Assembly: GCA_035291705.1 (NCBI GenBank) | Contig: DATDRM010000091.1 | Location: 1-17,834 of the forward strand | DNA from: DATDRM01 sp035291705 | GTDB taxonomy: Bacteria > Chloroflexota > Anaerolineae > Anaerolineales > UBA4823 | Direction: 5' to 3' | Length of the DNA stretch: 17,834 nt | Shown here: positions 6,879-14,897 of the stretch, piece after piece | Numbering within the stretch: position 1 is the stretch's first letter | Layout: each line of letters opens with the position of its first letter | Position numbers and translations under genes: made by a program | Notes under the pieces: generated by a model | What the model was told of the DNA's origin: nothing | The model's database searches: none | What the model saw: the letters and a program-made list of their open reading frames with translations, nothing else

Positions 6879-7309
6879 GTCATCAAGTGGCGCACTGCAT
6901 CGGCGACGATCTGGCTGTGGTCGAAGGCCAGTTGCGGCAGATCGTCGATTGGGAACCACCCTGCTCTGGCCGCGTCATCTGCGCCGTGCACGTCCAGCGC
7001 CGCACTCGGGGGAAGCACCGCCAGATAAGCGACGGTCACCACCCGCCCGCGCGGGTCGCGCTGCGGCTCACCGTAGGTGTGTAATTGCTCGAGGTCCATC
7101 CCGGTCAGCCCGGTCTCTTCTGCGAGTTCCCGCGCCGCGGCTGCTTCCAATGGCTCGTCGATGTTGACGAAACCACCGGGCAAAGCCCACTCTCCAGCAA
7201 ATGGCTGCGCGCCGCGCTGAACCAGCAACACATACAACTTTCCTGCCTGCCAGGAAAAGACAACCATGTCGACGGTCAGCGCTGGACGGGGGTATTCGGA
7301 CAGGTTCAT
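6848..7309 (-). CDS. Nudix hydrolase (ADP-ribose pyrophosphatase-like)
   Basis: The protein has 153 residues. A complete Nudix box runs from G46 to L68, with E52, R60, E61, E64, E65 and G67 in the expected GX5EX7REUXEEXGU spacing, so metal-dependent hydrolysis of a nucleoside diphosphate linked to another moiety is expected. The flanking text (TVDMVVF near the start, PFAGEWALPGGF, then YGEPQRDPRGRVVTVAYLA) resembles ADP-ribose pyrophosphatases and the N-terminal domain of NrtR regulators. The DNA-binding C-terminal domain of NrtR is absent here. The ATG at 7309 overlaps the amylosucrase stop (ATGA), indicating coupled translation. The C-terminal residues (about IGMLKHWNV) are encoded by a palindromic repeat, so the native tail may have been replaced. 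Confidence 0.92.
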   Translation of the reverse strand: MNLSEYPRPALTVDMVVFSWQAGKLYVLLVQRGAQPFAGEWALPGGFVNIDEPLEAAAARELAEETGLTGMDLEQLHTYGEPQRDPRGRVVTVAYLAVLPPSAALDVHGADDAARAGWFPIDDLPQLAFDHSQIVADAVRHLMTIGMLKHWNV

Positions 7310-9276
7310 TCCGCTGGCTCCAGGTACAATAGCTGGTAAGGCTCCAACTCCAGGTCACTAGAGGGGATTGTATGTTCGCTGACCAGGTCAATGAAATGGT
7401 AACTCAATCCATACAGGCGCAACTGGTTGCCAGCGATGACCTGTGGGCTTTCACTGAAGTTTGCCAGTACCAACACGCGCTGTTCTCCGTTGGAGCGGAC
7501 AAAGCCTAAAACATGCTGGTTGCCAGTATCCATGACCTGCATCTCGCTCCCGCTGAACACCTGGTTCTGCTTGCGTAACGTGATCAGCCAGCAGAGCCTG
7601 TGAAAAATCTTCCATTCCACTGTCCCCGGTTGGGTACGGCGATCCATCTCCTCCCAGTCGATAACCGCCCGATGCACCCAACGGCTGTCGTTTGCCTTGG
7701 CCGGATCATTGCGATAGATGTAATCGTTCAACGTACCCACTTCATCTCCCAGGTAGAGCAAGGGAATGCCACTGGCGGTTAAGATGATCCCGTGCATAAG
7801 CAGGATACGCCGGATGGAGAGATCTACCTCTTGTTCTGTACCTTCTTTGATGGCTTTCTCCAGGCCAGTCAGGGAAGCAGCCGTACCTGAGATGCGCGCA
7901 TCTCCGGTCCTCTGATTTTCCTGAAAAGGCAGCCCACAGGCAAAGCTGCCTGGGAAACGCCCGGTGTAAAAATTGTTCAGAAATTGCCGGTGATCGAAGC
8001 CGTTAATCCCTAAACGGCTTGCACTCTCGTCTGAAAAAGTCCAGCCGATGTCGTCGTGGCACCTGACATAGTTAATCCATGCGCAACCATCGGGAAGTTT
8101 TTGGCGTTCACGCAACGCCAGGTTAAGTAAGCCCACCTCCCGTGTGGCCAGGGAACTCCATAACAAGGCCATCAACAAGGGATTGTACGAAAGCTGGCAT
8201 TCACCGGCATCGATGTATTTTATGACTTCATCAGGGTGGACGATCGCTTCGGATTTGAGAAGCAGGGCCGGCGCAGCAATGCGGGCGACGGCGTTAAAAG
8301 CCTGGATCAAAATGTGAGCCTCTGGCAAATTCTCACAAATCGTACCCAACTGTTTCCAGATGAAGGCGACCGCATCCAGGCGGAGCACCTCTACGCCCAG
8401 GTTAGCCAGGAAAAGCATCTCGCCCACCATGCTATTGAAAACCACCGGGTTGGCGTAATTCAGGTCCCATTGGTAGGTATGAAAAGTGGTCCACACCCAG
8501 CGGTCGATTTCTTTCCGGAAAGTAAATGCCCCTGGATGTTCGTCTGGAAAAATCTCTCTGAGGTTATTTTCGTAAGCGTCTGGCATCTCTCGGTTGGGGA
8601 ACATGCGGTAGTAATCCTGGTAGTCGGGATCGCCAGACAATGCCTGCAAAGCCCATTGGTGTTCGTTGGAGGTGTGGTTAATAATCAAGTCCAAGACCAG
8701 GCTGATGCCTTCATGGCGAAGTTCCCCGGCCAGATCAGCCAGCTCTTGAATGGTACCCAACCTTGGATCGATCTCACGATAACTGCTGACCGCGTAGCCG
8801 CCATCATTCTCTTTGACCGGGACGCGAAAGTGCGGCATTAAGTGGAGATAGGTCAAGCCCAGCTCTTTAAAATAAGGGATCTTCTCGTGCAGGTTTTTCA
8901 GATCGCCTGCGAACAGGTCGACATAGCAAACGCCCCCTAGCATCCGGTTCGATTGAAACCAGAATGGATCGGCCTCGCGGGCTGCGTCGAGCTGCTTAAG
9001 CTCCGGCGACCGATCGATCCAGGATAGGGTGATCCGTCTCAATAGATCTTCCAGATGGTAAAAAAAGTCGTATTGGTTCCCATACAAATGGAAAAGGAGC
9101 TCGAAAAGACGGGGGAAAATCCTGGCGAGGCGTACCTTGTAGGATCGCCATGCGGGTGGATTAGCCTGGATGAAAGTCGAGAACGCACCTTCGAGGATTG
9201 GCTCTAATCTTGCGAACGATTTTTGCGCCTGTCTTTCAAGCCAGAGATCATCTATCTTGTGCTCCATCGTACCCAT
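7306..9276 (-). CDS. amylosucrase (GH13 subfamily 4)
   Basis: Amylosucrase transfers glucose from sucrose onto an alpha-1,4-glucan and releases fructose. The protein has 656 residues from ATG 9276, which overlaps the GH1 stop as TGATG; an in-frame TTG at 9279 is the alternative. Numbering from that TTG, the N-terminal helical region occupies about 1-105, as in Neisseria amylosucrase. The GH13 motifs follow: INHTSNEH near 200, nucleophile D302 in VLRLDAVAF, acid/base E344 in KSEAIVHP, and D409 in VRCHDDIGWTF. ENDGGYAVSSY near 157 and REIFPDEHPG near 241 are diagnostic of amylosucrase rather than ordinary amylases. Sucrose hydrolases are close relatives and cannot be fully excluded. The gene lies in an alpha-glucoside transporter operon, so imported sucrose is the likely donor. 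Confidence 0.93.
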   Translation of the reverse strand: MGTMEHKIDDLWLERQAQKSFARLEPILEGAFSTFIQANPPAWRSYKVRLARIFPRLFELLFHLYGNQYDFFYHLEDLLRRITLSWIDRSPELKQLDAAREADPFWFQSNRMLGGVCYVDLFAGDLKNLHEKIPYFKELGLTYLHLMPHFRVPVKENDGGYAVSSYREIDPRLGTIQELADLAGELRHEGISLVLDLIINHTSNEHQWALQALSGDPDYQDYYRMFPNREMPDAYENNLREIFPDEHPGAFTFRKEIDRWVWTTFHTYQWDLNYANPVVFNSMVGEMLFLANLGVEVLRLDAVAFIWKQLGTICENLPEAHILIQAFNAVARIAAPALLLKSEAIVHPDEVIKYIDAGECQLSYNPLLMALLWSSLATREVGLLNLALRERQKLPDGCAWINYVRCHDDIGWTFSDESASRLGINGFDHRQFLNNFYTGRFPGSFACGLPFQENQRTGDARISGTAASLTGLEKAIKEGTEQEVDLSIRRILLMHGIILTASGIPLLYLGDEVGTLNDYIYRNDPAKANDSRWVHRAVIDWEEMDRRTQPGTVEWKIFHRLCWLITLRKQNQVFSGSEMQVMDTGNQHVLGFVRSNGEQRVLVLANFSESPQVIAGNQLRLYGLSYHFIDLVSEHTIPSSDLELEPYQLLYLEPAE

Positions 9277-10622
9277 CAATCGATCCCGTTCCTAGCGATA
9301 ACATTTTGAAACCAGTGGAAGCTTTGCTTGGGGGTGCGCACCTGGGTGGCATAATCCACGCGCACCAGGCCAAAGCGCGGCGTATATCCCTCAGCCCACT
9401 CGAAGTTGTCCATTAAGCTCCAGACAAAGTAGCCTCTCAGGTCCACCCCAGCCTGGATGGCTTCCCAAGCCGCTGCCAGGTGGAGACGCAAGAATTCCAC
9501 CCGCTCGGTGTCAGTCACAAATCCAGTGCGGTCAGGAACGTCCAGGGCGGCACAGCCGTTCTCGGTGAGATAGAACTTCGGCACCTTGTATTTCTGGTTG
9601 AGATCGACCAGCACCTGGGTCAGGCCAGCGGGGTAGACGCCCCAGCCGATCTGCGTGTAACCCCACATGGGCAGGGTGCGGTGGGTTGCCCGACATTTAA
9701 GAAAACCACCTTGTGGGTCGAAGGCTACCAACGTGGCGCGATAATAATTCACCCCCAGAAAATCCAGCCGGCTGTTGATCAATTTCATGTCGCCTGGTTG
9801 CACGCGGGGAGCCATCGCTCCGATCCAATCCATCAGGGTTGACGGGTATTGACCGGCGAAGAGCGCATCGGTGAAAAAGGCGGTATCCAGCTCATAGTAG
9901 CGCTGCCAGGCGGCCTGGTCTGCTTCCGACTCGGTGGCTGGGGCAGAATTTTCGCTATCCAGGATGATGCCGATCTCCCCCCGGTAAGCTCCCTGGCGAT
10001 AGACACCGACCGCCTTTCCATGCGCCAGGAGCAGGTGGTGGGCAACCTGGAAGGCAAGCATGTAATCCGCCACGCCGGGCGCCATGTTGGCCGAGCCATA
10101 GCCGATAAAAGCTGCGACCCGCGGCTCGTTATGCGTGTCCCAAACCTTGACCCGGTCGCCGAGCTGATCGAACATCAGGCGAGCATATTCGGCGTACCAA
10201 TCTGTAGTCTCCCGATTTGGCCAGCCACCGGCTTCTTGGATCGCTTGGGGTAGGTCCCAATGATACAGACAAGCCACCGGCTGGACTCCGGCTTCCAGCA
10301 AGCGATCGACCAACCGATCGTAGAAATCCAGCCCTATGGGATTGCCTCGTCCGCGACCTGCTGGAAGGACTCGAGACCAGGAGATCGAGAATCGATAAGC
10401 CTTAAGGCCCAGTTCTTTCATCAAAGCAACATCATCCGGCATGCGGTGGTAATGGTCTGCAGCCACGTCGCCAGAATCATTGTTGCGGATATTCCCCTGC
10501 CGGTGGGTATAAACGTCCCAAATGCTTTCACCCTTGCTGTCCTCATTCCAAGCGCCTTCGATCTGGTAAGCGGAAGTGGCTGCCCCCCAAACGAAATCCT
10601 TCGGGAAAGTTTTTTCAATCAT
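9276..10622 (-). CDS. GH1 family beta-glucosidase
   Basis: The protein has 448 residues, the normal length for a single-domain GH1 enzyme, with no signal peptide, so it is cytoplasmic. The N-terminal signature FVWGAATSAYQIEGAW is complete. The acid/base is E166 in the NEP motif, the nucleophile is E354 in LTENGC, and the aglycone/glucose-site segment WSLMDNFEWAEGY is at 401-413. It would hydrolyse beta-glucosides or related disaccharides with retention of configuration. After NEP the usual tryptophan is replaced by arginine (NEPRVAAFIGY), a small departure near the active site. The gene starts 7 bases after trehalose synthase and overlaps amylosucrase. A beta-specific enzyme among alpha-glucoside genes suggests the operon handles mixed plant-type oligosaccharides. 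Confidence 0.94.
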   Translation of the reverse strand: MIEKTFPKDFVWGAATSAYQIEGAWNEDSKGESIWDVYTHRQGNIRNNDSGDVAADHYHRMPDDVALMKELGLKAYRFSISWSRVLPAGRGRGNPIGLDFYDRLVDRLLEAGVQPVACLYHWDLPQAIQEAGGWPNRETTDWYAEYARLMFDQLGDRVKVWDTHNEPRVAAFIGYGSANMAPGVADYMLAFQVAHHLLLAHGKAVGVYRQGAYRGEIGIILDSENSAPATESEADQAAWQRYYELDTAFFTDALFAGQYPSTLMDWIGAMAPRVQPGDMKLINSRLDFLGVNYYRATLVAFDPQGGFLKCRATHRTLPMWGYTQIGWGVYPAGLTQVLVDLNQKYKVPKFYLTENGCAALDVPDRTGFVTDTERVEFLRLHLAAAWEAIQAGVDLRGYFVWSLMDNFEWAEGYTPRFGLVRVDYATQVRTPKQSFHWFQNVIARNGID

Positions 10623-10629
10623 ATGAGGT

Positions 10630-12267
10630 TCACTCTATCTTTTCTAGTTGGCACCAACGGTACCCATAGGGCCCAAACTCAAACTGGCAAGTTTCCACAG
10701 TGTTCACCACCAGTGGTTCGCCACTGAAAAGATCGATTACCTTGTGTGCCCCCAAACCGGATAGGCTCAGGTGGAACTGTTTTCCGTGCGGAGAAAGGTT
10801 GTTGAGAATCAGCAAGGTTTGTCCGGCATGCTGGCGCAGGTAAACCAGCACGGCCAGATCGTTCGTCTGGAGCATGCGCAGGCTACCGTAACCGAAGGCA
10901 GCGTGATCTTTGCGGATCCGGATCATCCGCCGCACCAGGTTGAGCAAAGAACCTGGGTCAGCCAGCTGGTCAGCCACGTTCACCCTCGCCTGGCTGTAAT
11001 CCGGATCGGCGATCACTGGCGCGTACAGGCGATCCGGGGCTGCTTCTGAGAAACCTGCATTCGGGCTGTTCTCCCATTGCATTGGTGTGCGTACGCCATT
11101 GCGGTCCGGCAACCAGATATTGTCGCCCATGCCGATTTCATCGCCATAGTAGATGACTGGCGAGCCGGGCAAACTGAACAGCAAGGAGTATGCCAGCTCG
11201 ATCTTGCGGCGGTCGTTATCCATCAGAGGCGCCAGCCGCCGGCGGATGCCCAGGTTCAGACGCATGCGCATTTCAGGAGCATACTCCTGCCACATCCACT
11301 GGCGATCCATTTCGGTGACCATTTCCAGAGTCAGTTCGTCATGGTTGCGCAAGAAGGTGCACCACTGGCAGGTTTCAGGAATGTCCGGGGTCCGCTCCAG
11401 CACCCAGGCAATGGAAGTAGCGTCGCCTTTGCGCAGGGCCATGTAGATGCGCGGCATGAGCGGGAAATGGAATCCCATCTGGAATTCGTCGCCTTCTCCA
11501 AAGTAGGGTCGCACATCTTCCGGCCACTGGTTCGCCTCGCATAAGAGGATGCGGCCAGGGAAAAAATCATCCATAAATCGGCGTAACTCTTTCAGGTAGG
11601 CGTGGGTTTCCGGCAGGTTCTCACAGTTTGTACCCTCCCGCTCGAACAAGTAAGGCACGGCATCCACCCGAAAGCCATCCACGCCCAGGTCCAACCAGTA
11701 CCTCGCAATCTGCAGCATCTCGGCGCGCACGGCTAGGCTATCGTAGTTCAGATCGGGTTGTGAAGCATAGAAGCGATGCCAGAAAAATTGGCCGGCGGCT
11801 TCATCCCAGGTCCAGTTGGAGGGCTCGGTGTCCAGGAAGATGATGCGCGCTTCTCTGTATTTCTGATCGCTGTCGCTCCATACGTAATAATCCCGGTAAG
11901 GTGAATCGCGCCTGGCACGGGCGGCCTGGAACCAGCGGTGCTGGTTAGAAGTGTGGTTCAGCACCAGGTCGGTGATCACCCTCAAACCGCGCTGGTGGGC
12001 CGTCTCCAGAAGCGCTTTATAATCGGCGAGCGTCCCGTAATCAGGATGAACGCCATAGTAATCGGAGATGTCGTAGCCGTCATCCAATAAAGGTGAGGGA
12101 TAGATCGGCATCAGCCATAAGCAATCTACGCCGAGTTCTTTCAGGTAGTCGAGCTTTTCTGCCAGCCCGCGCAAGTCACCGTGCCCATCCGCGTTGCTGT
12201 CGCGAAAGGCGCGCAAGTAGACTTCGTAAAACACGGCATTCTTATACCACAGGGGCTCAGGATTCAT
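10630..12267 (-). CDS. treS: trehalose synthase (maltose alpha-D-glucosyltransferase, GH13_16)
   Basis: TreS interconverts maltose and trehalose by intramolecular rearrangement. The protein has 545 residues, within the family range and without the fused maltokinase domain. Motifs seen are the N-terminal WYKNAVFYEVYLRAF, DLVLNHTSNQH at 100-110, nucleophile D202 in GFRVDAVPYLFEREGTNCENL, acid/base E244 in LLCEANQWPEDV, and D310 in FLRNHDELTLEMV. The downstream stretch GIRRRLAPLMDNDRR is characteristic of TreS rather than oligo-1,6-glucosidase. The ATG at 12267 is 10 bases after the aldo/keto reductase stop; no strong ribosome binding site is visible. In this operon it would process imported maltose or trehalose and connect to glucan metabolism with amylosucrase. 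Confidence 0.94.
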   Translation of the reverse strand: MNPEPLWYKNAVFYEVYLRAFRDSNADGHGDLRGLAEKLDYLKELGVDCLWLMPIYPSPLLDDGYDISDYYGVHPDYGTLADYKALLETAHQRGLRVITDLVLNHTSNQHRWFQAARARRDSPYRDYYVWSDSDQKYREARIIFLDTEPSNWTWDEAAGQFFWHRFYASQPDLNYDSLAVRAEMLQIARYWLDLGVDGFRVDAVPYLFEREGTNCENLPETHAYLKELRRFMDDFFPGRILLCEANQWPEDVRPYFGEGDEFQMGFHFPLMPRIYMALRKGDATSIAWVLERTPDIPETCQWCTFLRNHDELTLEMVTEMDRQWMWQEYAPEMRMRLNLGIRRRLAPLMDNDRRKIELAYSLLFSLPGSPVIYYGDEIGMGDNIWLPDRNGVRTPMQWENSPNAGFSEAAPDRLYAPVIADPDYSQARVNVADQLADPGSLLNLVRRMIRIRKDHAAFGYGSLRMLQTNDLAVLVYLRQHAGQTLLILNNLSPHGKQFHLSLSGLGAHKVIDLFSGEPLVVNTVETCQFEFGPYGYRWCQLEKIE

Positions 12268-12277
12268 TCACATCTGA

Positions 12278-13297
12278 CTATTTTCGCGCCCCATACAGTT
12301 CGATAAACCGGTACGGGTAGCTGTCTTCCAGGGCGCTGACTGCATCCAGTCTGGCCATCTCGTCCGGAGATAATTGTAGATCGGCTGCTCCCAGGTTATC
12401 CAGCAGCTGTTCCATTGTGCGCACACCCAGGACCACCGAATCAACTGCCGGCCGCGCCAACAACCAGGCCAGGGCAACTTGCGAAGGCGTGGCTCCCGGG
12501 TGGCCAGAGATGACTGTCTCAACTACCTCCATGATCCTCCAGTTTTTCTCATTGGACCGCCGGATCCAGGCCTCCTCGTCATGATCCGGCGTCGTCGCCA
12601 GGCGACCGTTGGCAGCATGTTGGGGTCGCTGAACGGGCCGGTATTTACCGCTCAAGAAGCCTCCCCCTAATGGTCCCCAGGGCACAATTCCAACGCTTTC
12701 GCTCTCGCACAGGTCGAGGAATTCGCGCTCGATGTCACGTACCACCAGGCTGTACTGGTACTGGGCGGCGATAAAGCGTGCCCAGCCGTGCGCGTCGCTG
12801 ATCGCGAGTGCTTTCATTAACTGCCAAGCTTTGAAATTGGACACGCCAATGTAGCGTACCTTTCCGGACATCACCAAATCGTCGAAGGCGCGCAGAGATT
12901 CCTCCAGCGGGGTAAGAGGATCCCAGCAGTGCATATAGAGTAAGTCGATCGTATCGGTCTCCAATCGACGCAGGCTGTCTTCGACGCTCCGGGAAATGTG
13001 GTAGCGGGATAAGCCCTGGTCGTTCGGCCCACTGCCCATTGCAAAGCGTACTTTCGTGGCCAACACAACTTGCTCGCGTTTACCCCGTAGCGCCTGTCCG
13101 ACGATCTCTTCAGAGCGTCCCGCAGCGTAAACATTGGCGGTGTCGATGTGGTTGCCGCCTGCCTCCAGGTAAGCTGCGATGATCCGCTCAGCTTCGTCGG
13201 GCGGGGTGCTGCGTGAACTGTCTTCGCCAAAGATCATCGTGCCCAGGCAAAGTTCAGAAACGAGCAGGCCGCTGCGACCTAGCGCCTTAAATTTCAT
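12278..13297 (-). CDS. aldo/keto reductase
   Basis: This NAD(P)H-dependent oxidoreductase has a (beta/alpha)8 barrel. The start at ATG 13297 gives the family-typical MKFKALGRSGLLVSELCLGT and is served by AGGGAG at about 10 bases; an ATG at 13306 is in frame but too close to that site. Numbering from 13306, the catalytic tetrad is D55, Y60, K85 and H126 (HIDTANVY, ATKV, LLYMHCWDP). The segment GKVRYIGVSNFKAW and the C-terminal GVRTMEQLLDNLGA cofactor region are also present. Length and motifs resemble the YajO/general-stress AKR groups acting on small aldehydes and sugars. It overlaps the end of the upstream membrane-protein gene and lies between transporter and glycosidase genes, so oxidation or reduction of an imported sugar is plausible but unproven. 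Confidence 0.92.
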   Translation of the reverse strand: MKFKALGRSGLLVSELCLGTMIFGEDSSRSTPPDEAERIIAAYLEAGGNHIDTANVYAAGRSEEIVGQALRGKREQVVLATKVRFAMGSGPNDQGLSRYHISRSVEDSLRRLETDTIDLLYMHCWDPLTPLEESLRAFDDLVMSGKVRYIGVSNFKAWQLMKALAISDAHGWARFIAAQYQYSLVVRDIEREFLDLCESESVGIVPWGPLGGGFLSGKYRPVQRPQHAANGRLATTPDHDEEAWIRRSNEKNWRIMEVVETVISGHPGATPSQVALAWLLARPAVDSVVLGVRTMEQLLDNLGAADLQLSPDEMARLDAVSALEDSYPYRFIELYGARK

Positions 13298-13787
13298 CCT
13301 GAACATTCTCCCTGTGGGGTTTTGGATAGCGCAACAGCAATTCCAGGGCGAACCCGGTCACCACACCCGCCATGACGCCGGTCAGGATTACACCCGGCAG
13401 CAGCGTCAGGCCCGTGGTCCACCCCACAACATTGATCACAACCCACCAGGCGGACCAATAGACCGCACGCCGCAGGACCAACCACTGGCCAATTCCGGTC
13501 GTGACGCCGATCACCATGCTGCCGATCAGGTCCAGGTTACCGGGGCTGAGAAAAAGATTGATAGCCCAACCAGCTGCCCACCCAATGGCGGTGGCCAGGA
13601 TCCAGGTCCAGGGCCGGGTGAGGCGTTGCTGCAGGACCAACCACTGCAGGACACCGATGGCAAAACCGGCAAGCAACGGCCCAAGGCCAGGGAACAGGAG
13701 GCTACCCAGCACCCAGCCCAGGGTTGTCGCCATGATCCATTTGTACCAAAATGCCCAGTCGAAAGATAAATTCTTCGCTTCAGACAT
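13287..13787 (-). CDS. small multi-pass membrane protein with internal repeats, function unknown
   Basis: The protein has 166 residues with about four or five hydrophobic segments and no recognised enzymatic motif. It contains an internal duplication. QWLVL at 48-52, followed by a segment ending GWAAG, aligns without gaps to QWLVL at 101-105, followed by one ending GWTTG. A shorter third copy (WIMATTLGWVLG) lies near the N-terminus. Similar glycine/tryptophan-rich small membrane proteins occur in Chloroflexota and cyanobacteria, from general recollection. It lies 11 bases after the second permease gene and overlaps the aldo/keto reductase start, so it is co-transcribed with sugar uptake genes. 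A role as an accessory to the transporter or in the membrane cannot be told from sequence. Confidence 0.72.
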   Translation of the reverse strand: MSEAKNLSFDWAFWYKWIMATTLGWVLGSLLFPGLGPLLAGFAIGVLQWLVLQQRLTRPWTWILATAIGWAAGWAINLFLSPGNLDLIGSMVIGVTTGIGQWLVLRRAVYWSAWWVVINVVGWTTGLTLLPGVILTGVMAGVVTGFALELLLRYPKPHRENVQDEI

Positions 13788-13798
13788 CCACCAGAAGC

Positions 13799-14896
13799 TT
13801 ATCCTTTAACCGAACCAGCCAGCAAGCCACGCACGAAGAAACGTTGCAGCGAAAAAAAGACGAGCAGCGGCAGAAGCATGGTCAAAAAAGCGCCAGCAGT
13901 CAACAGTTGCCAGTCGTTTCCAAAGGTGCCGGTTAAGTCAGCCAGTCGCTGGGTGACCACTTTGTACGAAGGATCGACGCCAAGGAAAACCAGGGCTACC
14001 AGATAATCATTCCAGACCCAGAGGAACTGGAAGATGGCGAAGGAAGCCAAAGCTGGCACCGATAGCGGCAGTACCAGCCGGGTAAAGACCACAAACGGGG
14101 AAGCGCCGTCGATGAAGGCCGATTCCAAAGTCTCGCGCGGTAATGTGCTGATATAGTTGAACAGCAAGTACGTCGCCAGAGCCAGGCCGAAGCCAGTATG
14201 CGCCAACCAGACAGCCAGGAAAGTTCCATTCAGGCCTAAGCGGCTGTAATCACGCAAAATCGGTACCAGGGCGATTTGCAATGGGACGACCAGTAATCCC
14301 ACGATCATAATGAACAGGATACGCCGGCCAGGGAAGTTCATCCAGGCAAATGCATAGGCCGCAAAGGCGGCAATCATGATCGGGATGATCGTGGAAGGAA
14401 TGGCTACACCCAGGCTGTTCAAAAAAGCCTGTTGCATATTTTGGCCTGGTATAGTCTCTACCGACCCGTCGGCTTTCGTGATGGTAACATTCCTCGCAGA
14501 AATAACCTCGTTATAGTTATCCAGGGTGAAATCCCAGGTGACGGTCCAGACCTGCTTCTGCACTTCGACCTTACCGAGGCGTTTGTTGCCAATCCAGGTC
14601 ACGCGCGTTTTGCCGTCCGGTGATTGGATTCCCTCCCGCAGTTGTTCAAACGTTCCCTGCACGCCTTCAACGGACATCACACTGTTAGGATCCAGACCCA
14701 GCTGCTTGGGATCATAGGTGGAGACCATCTCCCATTGTCGGTGTGGAAAAATATTCCACCAGCCAGAGGATTGAATGTCAGTACGCTCGCGGAAGGAGGA
14801 GATAAACAACCCCAGGGTAGGGATACTCCAGACAATAACCAGAAGCAGCAGTGCGCCATTGACCAGCAGGACGCCAGTCCATTTTTGCTGTTTCAT
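13799..14896 (-). CDS. carbohydrate ABC transporter permease (MalG/AglG-like)
   Basis: This is the inner-membrane permease subunit of a CUT1-type sugar importer. The EAA loop that docks the ATPase is seen as ETLESAFIDGASPFVVFTRLVLP (E258, D263, G264), and the C-terminal FVRGLLAGSVKG is typical of MalG homologues. At 365 residues it exceeds the usual ~280, because an extra hydrophilic stretch (about residues 36-155) lies between the first and second membrane segments. AglG-type alpha-glucoside permeases are also long for this reason. ATG 14896 has an ideal AGGAGG at 14906-14911 and starts one base after the other permease's stop. With the binding protein and partner permease it would import alpha-glucosides; the ATPase is not in the window. 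Confidence 0.92.
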   Translation of the reverse strand: MKQQKWTGVLLVNGALLLLVIVWSIPTLGLFISSFRERTDIQSSGWWNIFPHRQWEMVSTYDPKQLGLDPNSVMSVEGVQGTFEQLREGIQSPDGKTRVTWIGNKRLGKVEVQKQVWTVTWDFTLDNYNEVISARNVTITKADGSVETIPGQNMQQAFLNSLGVAIPSTIIPIMIAAFAAYAFAWMNFPGRRILFIMIVGLLVVPLQIALVPILRDYSRLGLNGTFLAVWLAHTGFGLALATYLLFNYISTLPRETLESAFIDGASPFVVFTRLVLPLSVPALASFAIFQFLWVWNDYLVALVFLGVDPSYKVVTQRLADLTGTFGNDWQLLTAGAFLTMLLPLLVFFSLQRFFVRGLLAGSVKG

Positions 14897-14897
14897 A

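Noticed and set aside
6313..7167. 284-codon open frame on the plus strand spanning MFS and Nudix genes
   Set aside because: It crosses two well-supported minus-strand genes and their junction palindrome; the product is low-complexity and Arg/Gly/Ala-rich.
6848..7309. NrtR-type transcriptional regulator
   Set aside because: The Nudix domain resembles that of NrtR, but the protein ends at 153 residues without the C-terminal winged helix, so an enzyme is the better call.
14642..14656. Sequence GTTCAAACGTTCC resembling the palindrome repeats
   Set aside because: It lies inside the permease coding region (encoding GTFEQ), lacks the second arm and so forms no hairpin; the match is probably chance.
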